Shown one piece after another: positions 43,550 through 51,632 of a stretch of 64,000 nt of DNA. Within the stretch, counting starts at the first letter, position 1; each line of letters begins with the position of its first letter. The DNA lies in contig JBBDSJ010000121.1 of the NCBI GenBank assembly GCA_040905025.1, positions 1 to 64,000 of the forward strand, written 5' to 3'. The stretch is from JBBDSJ01 sp040905025. GTDB taxonomy: Bacteria > Pseudomonadota > Gammaproteobacteria > Methylohalomonadales > Methylohalomonadaceae. Below the pieces are notes generated by a model. The model was not told where the DNA came from and ran no database searches. It was given only the letters and a program-made list of their open reading frames with translations. Both the position numbers and the translations under genes were made by a program.

Positions 43550-44734
43550 ATGACTGCTGCCAAGTTTACTTCCAGCCAGCGCATGCAAGCGGTGCAAACC
43601 CCGATTATTCCCGTGGTTGCTGAATGGCTGCGCCAATACCCGGAAGCTATTTCGCTGGGCCAGGGCGTCGTATTTTATGGGCCACCTGCGGCTGCATTTG
43701 CGGCGGCACAGGATTACCCGGCCGACCCTGCAGCACACCGCTACGGGCCGGTCGAGGGTGAGCCGCCATTGCGGGCGGCACTGGAAACCAAGTTGAGGAC
43801 TGAAAATCATATTGGTATCGGTGACGCCGCCGTGGTTGTCGTCAGCGCCGGCTCGAATATGGCATTCATGAATGCCTTGTTTGCCATCACCGATCCCGGC
43901 GATGAAGTCATATTGCTTTCGCCCTATTACTTCAATCATGAAATGGCCATCCGGATGCTCGGCTGTACCTGTGTGGCAGTGCCGACATTGACTAACTATC
44001 AACCGGACATTGACGCTATCGCTGCGCACATCGGCCCACACACACGTGCTGTCGTGACGGTTTCACCAAACAATCCCACCGGCGCCGTTTACCCGGCACA
44101 GACATTGACAGAAATTAATAACCTGTGTGCACACCACGGGATTTATCATATCAACGACGAAGCCTACGAATATTTCACCTACGAAACGGCCCGGCATTTT
44201 TCACCGGCCAGTTTGCCCACCGCGGCAGCGCATACCATCTCGCTGTTTTCATTTTCAAAGGCTTATGGCTTTGCCGGCTGGCGGATCGGTTATGCTGTGT
44301 TGCCGCAGCACTTGCAGGCAAGTGTGCAAAAGGCCCAGGACACCCATCTCATCTGCCCAACGCGTATTGCTCAATACGCCGCGAGCGCTGCGTTGGCCGC
44401 GGGCCGCAATTACTGTATGACCGAGTCTGCACCATTGACAGAAACCCGGCGGCAGGTATTGGCCGCCTGTTCGGTATTGACTGATATCTGCGATATCCCG
44501 GCCGCGGACGGTGCGTTTTATCTGCTGCTGCGGGTACATACCCGAATGGATGCCTTTGTGCTGGCACAACGGCTAATCGCCGAACACGGTGTGGCGGTGA
44601 TTCCGGGCGCCACATTTGGCTGTGATGACGGCTGTTATCTACGGGTATCCTATGGTGCGCTCGCAGGTGTCACTGCCCTGAAAGGCATTGATCGGCTTGT
44701 GCATGGCTTGCAAACCCTGGTCAGGATCGTTTGA
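43550..44734 (+). CDS. PLP-dependent class I/II aminotransferase
   Basis: 394 residues of fold type I. LGQGVVFYGPPAAA replaces the usual substrate-loop, VVSAGSNMAFMNALFAITDP, VTVSPNNPTGAVYPAQTL (PLP-ring Asn), INDEAYEYFTYE (Asp/Tyr), and the Schiff-base Lys in FSFSKAYGFAGWRIGY. Substrate unknown; aspartate- or methionine-type aminotransferases are the nearest by motif. Monocistronic by spacing. Confidence 0.92.
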   Translation: MTAAKFTSSQRMQAVQTPIIPVVAEWLRQYPEAISLGQGVVFYGPPAAAFAAAQDYPADPAAHRYGPVEGEPPLRAALETKLRTENHIGIGDAAVVVVSAGSNMAFMNALFAITDPGDEVILLSPYYFNHEMAIRMLGCTCVAVPTLTNYQPDIDAIAAHIGPHTRAVVTVSPNNPTGAVYPAQTLTEINNLCAHHGIYHINDEAYEYFTYETARHFSPASLPTAAAHTISLFSFSKAYGFAGWRIGYAVLPQHLQASVQKAQDTHLICPTRIAQYAASAALAAGRNYCMTESAPLTETRRQVLAACSVLTDICDIPAADGAFYLLLRVHTRMDAFVLAQRLIAEHGVAVIPGATFGCDDGCYLRVSYGALAGVTALKGIDRLVHGLQTLVRIV

Positions 44735-44879
44735 ATAGTGGCCGGGAGAAAATCCTGTCCGGCAGGCTCTAAAACACTGACTTGCCTGAAGCTGCGATTT
44801 AACCGGATGAGGTTGCTTCATCCAATGAAAATACAAACCAATATTTTCCCGAACACCAATGAATTTCCGGAGTACTGCC

Positions 44880-45272
44880 ATGAAGTTTTCAGTTCGTATT
44901 TTGACAATTTTACTATTATGTCTGGGGCTGCTCGCCGCCACAGCTGTCCCGGCCCAGGCCGCCGATAAAAAAGGCAATTACGCCATCTGGGGCACCGGTA
45001 ACGAGTCCTGTCACAGTTACAGCCAGGCCCGTTCGAGTGAAGCAGACGAGCCATTTCGCTTCTATTTGATGGGCTACCTGACAGCTTTCAATGTCCATCA
45101 GAACGATACTTACAGCATCAGTGGCGACCTCCGTTTGACTGATGTCCTGGCCTGGTTCGACGATTATTGCGGCCAGCATGCCGTGCATGGCTTTGAATTG
45201 GCCCTGAAAAATTTCGTCGGGGAGTACTATCAGAAGCGCTTGCAAGCCATGCCTACACCCTACCAGCGTTAG
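44880..45272 (+). CDS. Hypothetical exported protein, Rap1a/HdeA-like
   Basis: 130 residues from ATG 44880 with GGAG 7 nt upstream (44869-44872). Signal peptide RILTILLLCLGLLAATAVPA, cut after AQA. The mature protein has two cysteines (NESCHSYSQ and DDYCGQH) and FYLMGYLTAFNVHQND, a pattern like the Rap1a/Tai-type or HdeA-like small periplasmic fold, where the two Cys form one disulphide. Function unknown. Confidence 0.75.
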   Translation: MKFSVRILTILLLCLGLLAATAVPAQAADKKGNYAIWGTGNESCHSYSQARSSEADEPFRFYLMGYLTAFNVHQNDTYSISGDLRLTDVLAWFDDYCGQHAVHGFELALKNFVGEYYQKRLQAMPTPYQR

Positions 45273-45495
45273 GTCTGGCCACATTGATGCTGCCATCTGG
45301 CTCTATTTCGTAAAAAAATCCTGATTAATGTGATTTGATACAAATATATTGCGGAAAATTGCCTGTGACATATGGCGAAAAAGCCATGTAAGTCATAAAC
45401 TATACGGGCAAAATTGCTAAACCGTCTGAAATCGTTCATGATTGAATTTCATGAAATGGGGCAACCCTCAGACTCAGTCCAACGGGAGATTTAAA

Positions 45496-45780
45496 ATGAA
45501 TACCAAGTTTGTGAAAGTTTCTGTACTTGCCATGGCGCTAGGGCTGGTTGGTGGCTGTGGCGTAACCCAGGAACAGCTGGATGAAGTTCGCTCAGTTGCT
45601 GATGCCGCAATGGCTGAAGCCAAAGCTGCTTCCAGCCGTGCCAACAATGCTCATACTGTTGCCTCAGAAGCCGCTTTTGCCGCTTCTGAAGCCCAGAAGA
45701 GTGCCAAAACTGCACTGAATTGCTGCAATGAAAACAGTGCCCGCCTGGATCGCATGTTTGAAAAGGCCATGATGAAGTAA
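45496..45780 (+). CDS. Lpp/OprI-like alanine-zipper lipoprotein
   Basis: 94 residues. Signal with lipobox LVGGC (SVLAMALGLVGGCGVTQEQL), then a continuous Ala-rich coiled coil (VADAAMAEAKAASSRANNAH and following) typical of Braun-type lipoproteins, and the C-terminal MFEKAMMK; the last Lys could be the peptidoglycan link. RBS GGGAGATTTAAA. A strong terminator follows. Likely one of the most abundant proteins. Confidence 0.9.
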   Translation: MNTKFVKVSVLAMALGLVGGCGVTQEQLDEVRSVADAAMAEAKAASSRANNAHTVASEAAFAASEAQKSAKTALNCCNENSARLDRMFEKAMMK

Positions 45781-45843
45781 GGCTTTTTAGGCTGGTGCGA
45801 TACCGGCTTTGCATGCGGTAATGCGCTTTGCCCGGAGCAAACA

Positions 45844-45880
45844 AAACCCCTGTCCCGGTTATCCGGAACAGGGGTTTTTT
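45844..45880 (+). terminator. Intrinsic terminator of the Lpp-like gene
   Basis: CCCCTGTCCCGG, TTAT loop, CCGGAACAGGGG, then TTTTTT. An 11-12-bp stem with one mismatch and a proper T run 64 bp after the stop. Confidence 0.92.
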
Positions 45881-45935
45881 ATGTGACTAAAAACACACCA
45901 TAGTCTGGCAGACTCACTCAACCGGTTATGATGAC

Positions 45936-46637
45936 CTAATCAGTGACTACAAGCTCAACCCGTCGATTCCTGGCACGGCCTTCCGGGGTGGCATTGGTCG
46001 CAATCGGCTGATGTTCACCACGTCCTACCGTCTGTAATCGACTCATGGCAATACCGTTGGCAACCAGATAGTCATAAACAGCCCGGGCACGACGTTCTGA
46101 CAGTTTCTGATTGTACGCATCCGAACCGACACTATCAGTATGGCCTTCAAGTGCCACATTCAGATCTGAACCCTCTTCCAGTTTACGAACGGCTCGTTGT
46201 AAGGTGTCTGTCGCTTGCGGGCGTAATTCCGATTTATCAAAAGCAAAATTGACATCTTCAATAGTAAAGATCACCGTACCGGCAGCCGGCCGTTCATGGG
46301 ATACCTCTGGTGCTTCATAGGCAGGTGGTGCTGGTGCAGGCGCTTCAGCCTGTTGCAGCAAGTGCGCATCACACTCTTCAGTTGCATTCGCTGGCACCCA
46401 GTCGCCGCTGCGCCAGCATAATCCGAAACCACTTTTGACCACCTGACCGGAAGAACTGCTCCAATAACCCGGATGTGGGTCAGGATCAGCAAATGCTGAA
46501 ACAGAAACGGCTGACAACATGACTGTAAACAGTAACCGTCTGGCCATCACCACTAACGGCGACAAGGTGACATCACGATACCCCGCCAGTTTAAATAATT
46601 GCGTTATCATAATCATATTCATATTCATGCACCTCAT
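45936..46637 (-). CDS. OmpA-family protein
   Basis: C-terminal OmpA peptidoglycan-binding domain: VNFAFDKSELRPQATDTLQR, VALEGHTDSVGSDAYNQKLS and ERRARAVYDYLVANGI, TVGRGEHQPIATNATPEGRA. The N-terminal part is short (no eight-stranded barrel): a CWRSGDW..ANATEECD motif followed by a Pro/Ala linker, a layout common in periplasmic OmpA-like proteins. Several in-frame ATGs; the signal (RLLFTVMLSAVSVSAFA) suggests the start at 46547 or at one of the ATGs in the AATATG run (46613-46628). Confidence 0.92.
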   Translation of the reverse strand: MRCMNMNMIMITQLFKLAGYRDVTLSPLVVMARRLLFTVMLSAVSVSAFADPDPHPGYWSSSSGQVVKSGFGLCWRSGDWVPANATEECDAHLLQQAEAPAPAPPAYEAPEVSHERPAAGTVIFTIEDVNFAFDKSELRPQATDTLQRAVRKLEEGSDLNVALEGHTDSVGSDAYNQKLSERRARAVYDYLVANGIAMSRLQTVGRGEHQPIATNATPEGRARNRRVELVVTD

Positions 46638-46793
46638 TAAAATCGACCGGTATGGTGTTCAGCAGGTCTCTAACTGGTAGCAGGCTAATGGTCGATACCT
46701 TTGCTGCGCGCCCCTATCTGTTACCAGTAATAAGCATCTCTAACAAAGGTGCTTCCTGGCCAGGCCAGGAAGATTGATGCAGCGATTGATGTG

Positions 46794-46940
46794 TCAGAGC
46801 CGGCGACCTTGTATGACGCGTAGAAGTATGACAACAATGGCTATGACCAAAAGCACATGGATGAATCCACCCATGGTGTATGACGAAACCAGACCCAACG
46901 CCCATAAGATCAGCAATACGACTACAATTGTTTCGAGCAT
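46794..46940 (-). CDS. lmo0937-family small membrane protein
   Basis: 48 residues, below most gene-finder cut-offs. MLETIVVVLLILWALGLVSS, YTMGGFIHVLLVIAIVVILL, then RVIQGRRL. Two membrane helices split by a TMGGFIH turn are the signature of the lmo0937 (DUF5670) family found beside stress genes. Function unknown. Upstream (65 bp) lies the 19-bp element shared with the OsmB-like gene. Confidence 0.88.
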   Translation of the reverse strand: MLETIVVVLLILWALGLVSSYTMGGFIHVLLVIAIVVILLRVIQGRRL

Positions 46941-46986
46941 AATCCAGCCCTCGCGTCTATATGAAATTTATGCAGTAGAAGTCTGA

Positions 46987-47372
46987 GCTACAAGGAGATT
47001 GGATTCAGTGCGCTGGCACACATAGCAACATAGTTTATTTCATTCAGAAATATGTTTATATGTGATGCAGAACGTAATTATCATAATGGCAGGAATATAA
47101 TATCGTGAATTTACGTAATCAGTTTAACGTGTAAAAATAAAAATCGGCATCGAAAAGGCGGGGTTCCAATCCAAGTAAATTCTATAAGGCAGTTTAAGCA
47201 GTTATAAGAAATACTGTTCTGGCCAGACCATTAAAGCGTTTCTGTTTTATATGTGGTAACGCACAGAGTGTTCTGCATGAAATAGTTATCATTATTGCAC
47301 TGAATCCCACATCTCCTCTCTGTCGATGCCAACTACCCCCAGGCTTTTGTCAGGACAGGATTCAGAATATTG
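46987..47372. other. Gene-free AT-rich region leading to a terminator
   Basis: No coding frame on either strand. It holds the upstream element of the lmo0937-like gene (47005-47023), then AT-rich sequence, and ends at the strong rightward terminator at 47373. A small RNA transcribed rightward from somewhere in 47150-47300 would explain the terminator. No clear promoter pair was found. Confidence 0.4.
47005..47023 (-). promoter_or_regulatory. Shared 19-bp element, copy 1 (before the lmo0937-like gene)
   Basis: TCAGTGCGCTGGCACACAT on the plus strand, 65 bp upstream of the lmo0937-like start; 18 of 19 bases equal copy 2. On the minus strand it contains GTGC-CAGC-GCAC, an inverted repeat. Confidence 0.6.
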
Positions 47373-47415
47373 CCCCGATGCGTTGGAACATAATCCAATC
47401 CATCGGGGTTTTTTT
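47373..47415 (+). terminator. Strong intrinsic terminator without an upstream gene
   Basis: CCCCGATG, inner stem TTGGA/TCCAA, CATCGGGG, then seven T (47409-47415). Terminates rightward transcription, but no plus-strand CDS lies in the preceding 1.5 kb. It would not serve the minus-strand OsmB-like gene, since no A run lies on its left. Confidence 0.85.
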
Positions 47416-47498
47416 ACTAGCAAGCTTGTCGCATAATAGCTTGGGTGATCCAGCAGGTTTTGGTTTAGCTGGCTTTATAGTAGCTTACCTGCAACTTC

Positions 47499-47723
47499 TT
47501 ACTCGTCGTCATCATCAGTCAGAATATGCCCAAGCACACCACCAGCAGCTGCGCCGCCAATAACACCAACCGCGCTGCCACCAGTGATCACACCCCCTGC
47601 AACACCACCTGCACCCGCACCAATTGCTGTATTTTTATCCTGCTCAGACATATTCGCACAGCCACTCAAACCTGCTAACAGCATCGCCATTAGCATGGAT
47701 TTTTTGTATATCATTGTCATCAT
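47499..47723 (-). CDS. Glycine-zipper lipoprotein (OsmB-like)
   Basis: 74 residues. Lipobox LAGLSGC (Cys 22), then NTAIGAGAGGVAGGVITGGS and VGVIGGAAAGGVLGHILTDD, a GxxxG glycine-zipper segment that spans a membrane, and an acidic end DDDDE. Similar proteins (OsmB, YqhR type) are induced by osmotic or stationary-phase stress. Upstream are good RBS sequence and shared element copy 2. Confidence 0.87.
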   Translation of the reverse strand: MMTMIYKKSMLMAMLLAGLSGCANMSEQDKNTAIGAGAGGVAGGVITGGSAVGVIGGAAAGGVLGHILTDDDDE

Positions 47724-47793
47724 AATTTCCTATGGGCCTGTAAAGGGAAAATTCCCGACCCGTTTATAACAATAAAGGAAATATTATGTGGCG

Positions 47794-47812
47794 TCAGTGC
47801 GCTGGCAAACAT
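47794..47812 (-). promoter_or_regulatory. Shared 19-bp element, copy 2 (before the OsmB-like gene)
   Basis: TCAGTGCGCTGGCAAACAT, 71 bp upstream of the OsmB-like start. On the minus strand TTGCCA, 16 bp, TAATAT could form a promoter overlapping it; copy 1 lacks such a -10, so the common part is probably a regulator site. Confidence 0.6.
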
Positions 47813-48016
47813 TGAAAATAGCCGGCACGCCGGCACAGTCGTTTAAATGTTGCTTCTGAGCATTTCAGGCATACCACTTTGACTTAACCTGAAAACTGGA
47901 CTGCCAGGTAATGGTGAAATACCGTTATCTGAAAAGTCACTTTACTGTAATACCCGGTTGTTTGCAGTCTCAAGCCGGATAGATAACTCAGTCTGACTGT
48001 AAAATCTGAAATGCAA

Positions 48017-49057
48017 CTACTCTCCGCCTGAACTATCGGCTTCAGGCTTTATTTGATCATCCAGCAACAAGTCAAAACCACCGGCTTCGGCAGTGACGCC
48101 CACTGAATCTGCAAGAAGTAACAGATCGCTGATATCCATGCCTACTGGTGTTGGTACACCGCGTGTATCATCCAGCGCCTTCTTGATAAGCTCCCAATCA
48201 ACTTCGTATTGCCCCGCGTCGGTACGATCCAGTATCAACTTCACCACCTGATTGAAATTGTCGGCAAACAATTCGCGGTCTTCACTCAGGAAAGGATGCG
48301 CTTCAAGGTAAAGAATGCCGTTATCTACTCCTATCTTGTAGGGTTGGTTGACAAACTCTACCCGGGTACCCACCTTGACTTGCTTGAACAGTGACTCAAT
48401 GTGCTCCGGATACAAACGGATACAACCCGAACTGACACGCATGCCAATTCCCCACGGCCGATTCGTACCATGTATCAGGTAACTCGGCAACGCCAGCCGG
48501 ACAGCATAATCACCCAACGGATTCTCTGGGCCGGGCGGCACAACTCTGGGCAGGGTATGGCCGCGTGAGGCATGGTCCTTGCGAATGGATTCAGGCGGAT
48601 ACCAGGCCGGCTTTTCATTTTTTGCAGACACACGCGTAGTCACGTAGGGGGTATCCCAACCCTCGCGGCCTACACCGATCGGATAGGTTTTGACCTGGGT
48701 TTCGCCACTCGTGTTTTTACTATAGAAATACAACCGCATCTCGGGGATATTAACCACTATGCCGTCACGCGGCGCAGCCGGCAAAATATAACGCTGTGGT
48801 AATACAACTTCCTGGCCGGCTCCCGGCAACCAGGTATCGACATGGCGATTAACCAGCTTGATCTCGTTATAGCCAAGACCGTTTGCCCGGGCGATATCCA
48901 GCAATGTGTCCTGATAACTGGAAGTTGCCTTGCCAAATTCGCCGATTAAATCGCTGCCTTTATGCAGCACCAATGGCTCCGCAGCAATAACTGTGTTGGC
49001 GAATATGGCCAGTGGCAAAAGAATAAAGTGCCGAATATCAAGTAGCCAGACAAGCAT
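48017..49057 (-). CDS. L,D-transpeptidase (YkuD domain) with LysM-like N-terminus
   Basis: 346 residues, signal peptide LLPLAIFANTVIA. A LysM-like stretch (TLLDIARANGLGYNEIKLVN, then WLPGAGQEVVLP) precedes the YkuD catalytic domain. Active site: LIHGTNRPWGIGMRVSSGCI, then RLYPEHIESL, with the catalytic Cys in SSGC. Acts in the periplasm to make 3-3 cross-links or to attach Lpp-type lipoproteins (ErfK/YbiS group). The Lpp-like lipoprotein 2.2 kb away is a reasonable substrate. Confidence 0.94.
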   Translation of the reverse strand: MLVWLLDIRHFILLPLAIFANTVIAAEPLVLHKGSDLIGEFGKATSSYQDTLLDIARANGLGYNEIKLVNRHVDTWLPGAGQEVVLPQRYILPAAPRDGIVVNIPEMRLYFYSKNTSGETQVKTYPIGVGREGWDTPYVTTRVSAKNEKPAWYPPESIRKDHASRGHTLPRVVPPGPENPLGDYAVRLALPSYLIHGTNRPWGIGMRVSSGCIRLYPEHIESLFKQVKVGTRVEFVNQPYKIGVDNGILYLEAHPFLSEDRELFADNFNQVVKLILDRTDAGQYEVDWELIKKALDDTRGVPTPVGMDISDLLLLADSVGVTAEAGGFDLLLDDQIKPEADSSGGE

Positions 49058-49162
49058 GGGTGGTTCAGATATCTCTTCAGGTAATAATAATGATTATATA
49101 TGAGACTGTTCAGTCCCGGCCTGCGTTCCGCTGTTCATACAGCTTACGGTAAAAATATGTTG

Positions 49163-49702
49163 CTACTTTTCCAGCAATCTTGGCATTAACTCAACCAGAT
49201 TACAGGGCCGGGTGCGATAATCCAGTTGCTGACTGATCAATTCATCCCAGGCTGTTGCACAGGCACCGGCGGATCCGGGCAAGGTGAAGATATAACGACC
49301 ATTGGTCACTCCGGCCAGTGCCCGTGACTGCATGGTGGAAGTCCGGATTTGCTGATAAGAAATCGCCCGGAAGACTTCGCCAAAGCCCGGCAAGGTCTTG
49401 TCAAGCAATACCTCTACGGCTTCCGGAGTACCGTCACGGCCAGTTACGCCGGTACCACCGGTCGTTATGACCACCTGTATTGAAGCATCTATGCACCAGT
49501 TTGCCACCTGTGCACGTATACGATATATGTCGTCAGGGACAATGGCTTTGGCCGCGAGCTGGTGACCGGCAGCCTGCAGGCGCTTGACCAGCAACGCACC
49601 ACTTTTGTCATTTTGTTCATCGCGCGTGTCCGAGACCGTCAACACGGCAATTCCCAGGGGTCTGAATTCACGCTCCGGTTTTGCGCTATTCGGCGAAGCC
49701 AT
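49163..49702 (-). CDS. moaB: Molybdenum cofactor biosynthesis protein B
   Basis: 179 residues from ATG 49702 (a start at 49720 adds six). LGIAVLTVSDTRDEQNDKSG, VVITTGGTGVTGRDGTPEAV, and GVTNGRYIFTLPGSAGACAT are the MoaB/MogA adenylyltransferase signature. Adenylates molybdopterin before metal insertion. No other mo genes are nearby. Confidence 0.93.
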   Translation of the reverse strand: MASPNSAKPEREFRPLGIAVLTVSDTRDEQNDKSGALLVKRLQAAGHQLAAKAIVPDDIYRIRAQVANWCIDASIQVVITTGGTGVTGRDGTPEAVEVLLDKTLPGFGEVFRAISYQQIRTSTMQSRALAGVTNGRYIFTLPGSAGACATAWDELISQQLDYRTRPCNLVELMPRLLEK

Positions 49703-49724
49703 TAAGATACCTCTCGTCAATTCC

Positions 49725-49964
49725 AGGGAAGCTCTGAATAATTACCTCCTGGAATTATACATCCTTAGCTTCGTAATCAGCACATCCATGTGCTACTTCT
49801 CAGAGCACGAATTACAAAAATGTCATTTTTGTAATTCTACATTTTTCAATCACTAGTATGATTGAAAAATAGCGGCACATCCATGTGCTGCAGGAATCTT
49901 TGGGCAGTGGTGCATGGATGCACCGGTTACGTAGCTAAGAATGTAATTAATCTAAAGGTTCCCT
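49725..49964 (+). repeat. Modular palindromic repeat, copy E
   Basis: 240 bp between the divergent moaB and hslR starts. Left AGGGAAGCTCTGAATAATTA, block CATCCTTAGCTTCGTAA as in copy D, AATTACAAAAATG hairpin in place of the CGAAAAT one, TTTTTCAATCACTA hairpin, GCGGCACATCCATGTGCTGC, an extra GGTGCATGGATGCACC hairpin, right end AAAGGTTCCCT. Confidence 0.88.
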
Positions 49965-49986
49965 GCTATTATTTGAATTTTAACAG

Positions 49987-50421
49987 ATGACACGCAAGAC
50001 ACAGCAAATATCGACGACGACCGGGGTCACCAGCATGCGGCTGGACAAGTGGCTATGGTGTGTGCGGTTTTTCAAAACCCGTGCGCTGGCAGCGGCAGCG
50101 ATTAAAGGCGGCAAGATACAGGTAAACCAGGACAAGCCGAAACCGGCGAAAAATGTCAGCCCGGGCGATGCTTTGCAAATCCGCCGGGGGCCGTTCACTT
50201 ACGCCATTGAGGTCATTGACCTGCCCCGTGCCCGTCTGGGCGCAGCGGAAGCTGCCAAAGCCTATATCGAGACACCGGCCAGTCAGGCTGAACGTGAACG
50301 GCTCGCCGCAGAGTTAAAGGCATCGGCACAATCAATGCCGGTGACCGATGGCCGTCCCAGCAAGCGCCAGCGCCGGCAAATTGTGAAGTTTCGCACGAAC
50401 TGGAACGGCGCTGATACCTGA
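49987..50421 (+). CDS. hslR: Heat-shock protein 15, ribosome-associated S4 protein
   Basis: 144 residues. S4 RNA-binding domain: MRLDKWLWCVRFFKTRALAA, IKGGKIQVNQDKPKPAKNVS and GDALQIRRG. Basic tail GRPSKRQRRQIVKF. Binds 50S subunits carrying stalled nascent chains to recycle them. A 16-residue N-terminal leader before MRLDKW is longer than in E. coli, so ATG 50035 is an alternative start. Confidence 0.93.
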   Translation: MTRKTQQISTTTGVTSMRLDKWLWCVRFFKTRALAAAAIKGGKIQVNQDKPKPAKNVSPGDALQIRRGPFTYAIEVIDLPRARLGAAEAAKAYIETPASQAERERLAAELKASAQSMPVTDGRPSKRQRRQIVKFRTNWNGADT

Positions 50422-50665
50422 ACAGCTATTAACCTGTCAGGACTGCCAGCGCCAGCCAGGAACGTCAGCAACAATCTCCGTGATTCGGGGTTTTTTATCA
50501 ACATCGCCATATCCTTTGTCAGAACGACACAAGGCCATTATATTGTGACCAGAGCGAATCCGGTCAGCATAAATTGATGTATTTTCAATTTCCCGGAGTC
50601 AATTACTCTGAGACTGTCAGCGCCGGTATTTTCAATTCATCTATTTCGTTGCGGACTACTTACGC

Positions 50666-51610
50666 ATGTCTAATTCATCTGTTGATGTTCCAGTTTACCA
50701 GCGGCTTGCCAATAATATCAGCCAGGTCATAACCGGCCAGAATGATGCCATCCGTAAATTACTGGCAGCACTTTTCAGCCATGGTCACATATTGCTTGAA
50801 GACGTTCCCGGCACCGGTAAAACCACCCTTGCCAAGGCATTGGCACAATCAGTTAATGCGGAATTCCGCCGAATCCAGTTTACGCCGGATTTGCTGCCAA
50901 CGGATATTACCGGCGTATCGGTATTTGATCAGCGTGATCAGAGCTTTCATTTTCACGAAGGTCCGGTGTTCAGTCACATTCTGCTGGCTGACGAAATCAA
51001 TCGTGCATCGCCACGCACCCAGTCTGCATTGCTCGAAGCAATGGCCGAACAGCAAGTCAGTGTTGATGGCAAGGTGCGGCAGTTGCCGGATCTGTTTTTT
51101 GTCATGGCAACACAGAACCCGATTGAATATCACGGCACCTATCCATTACCGGAAGCACAAATGGATCGCTTTGCCATGCGTTTCCAGTTGGGTTATGTCA
51201 GCGCTGATGATGAAGTTGCGATTCTGTCAGCCCAGAATCAGGAACATCCGTTAAAATTATTAACCGCCTGTACAACGCTTGCCGAAATCCAGCAGCAACA
51301 AAAAGCCGTTAGCAACATACGTGTCGCTGATAATATCAAACGTTATATTGTCGACTTGATCCGTGCCAGCCGGACTTATAATGGTGTCCGTAATGGCGCC
51401 AGTCCGCGTGCAGGACTGGCATTAATGAAAGCCACACAGGCACTCGCCATGTTCGATGGTCTTGATTATGTCACGCCGGATCATGTCCAGGAGATTGCAG
51501 TCGCCGTGCTGGCACATCGACTCCTGCTTGATTCCGAAGGCCAGCTCACAGGTCTGGCAGAAGAGGCGGTTATCAATGATTTGTTACAAACAGTTCACGT
51601 GCCTGTCTGA
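50666..51610 (+). CDS. MoxR-family AAA ATPase
   Basis: 314 residues. Walker A EDVPGTGKTTLAKALAQ, Walker B HILLADEINRASPRTQSALL, EAMAEQQVSVDG, sensor ATQNPIEYHGTYPLPEAQMD and RFAMR. First gene of the moxR-DUF58-transglutaminase operon; MoxR proteins act as chaperones that activate partner complexes. A 244-bp leader precedes it. Confidence 0.95.
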   Translation: MSNSSVDVPVYQRLANNISQVITGQNDAIRKLLAALFSHGHILLEDVPGTGKTTLAKALAQSVNAEFRRIQFTPDLLPTDITGVSVFDQRDQSFHFHEGPVFSHILLADEINRASPRTQSALLEAMAEQQVSVDGKVRQLPDLFFVMATQNPIEYHGTYPLPEAQMDRFAMRFQLGYVSADDEVAILSAQNQEHPLKLLTACTTLAEIQQQQKAVSNIRVADNIKRYIVDLIRASRTYNGVRNGASPRAGLALMKATQALAMFDGLDYVTPDHVQEIAVAVLAHRLLLDSEGQLTGLAEEAVINDLLQTVHVPV

Positions 51611-51632
51611 TGCTGCTTGAGATCAAATAATC

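Noticed and set aside
46774..46986. Plus-strand frame of 70 residues
   Set aside because: It is antisense to the lmo0937-like gene, whose 48-residue product is clearly real.
47378..47563. Plus-strand frame of 61 residues
   Set aside because: It starts in the terminator hairpin and runs antisense through the OsmB-like gene; no protein family character.
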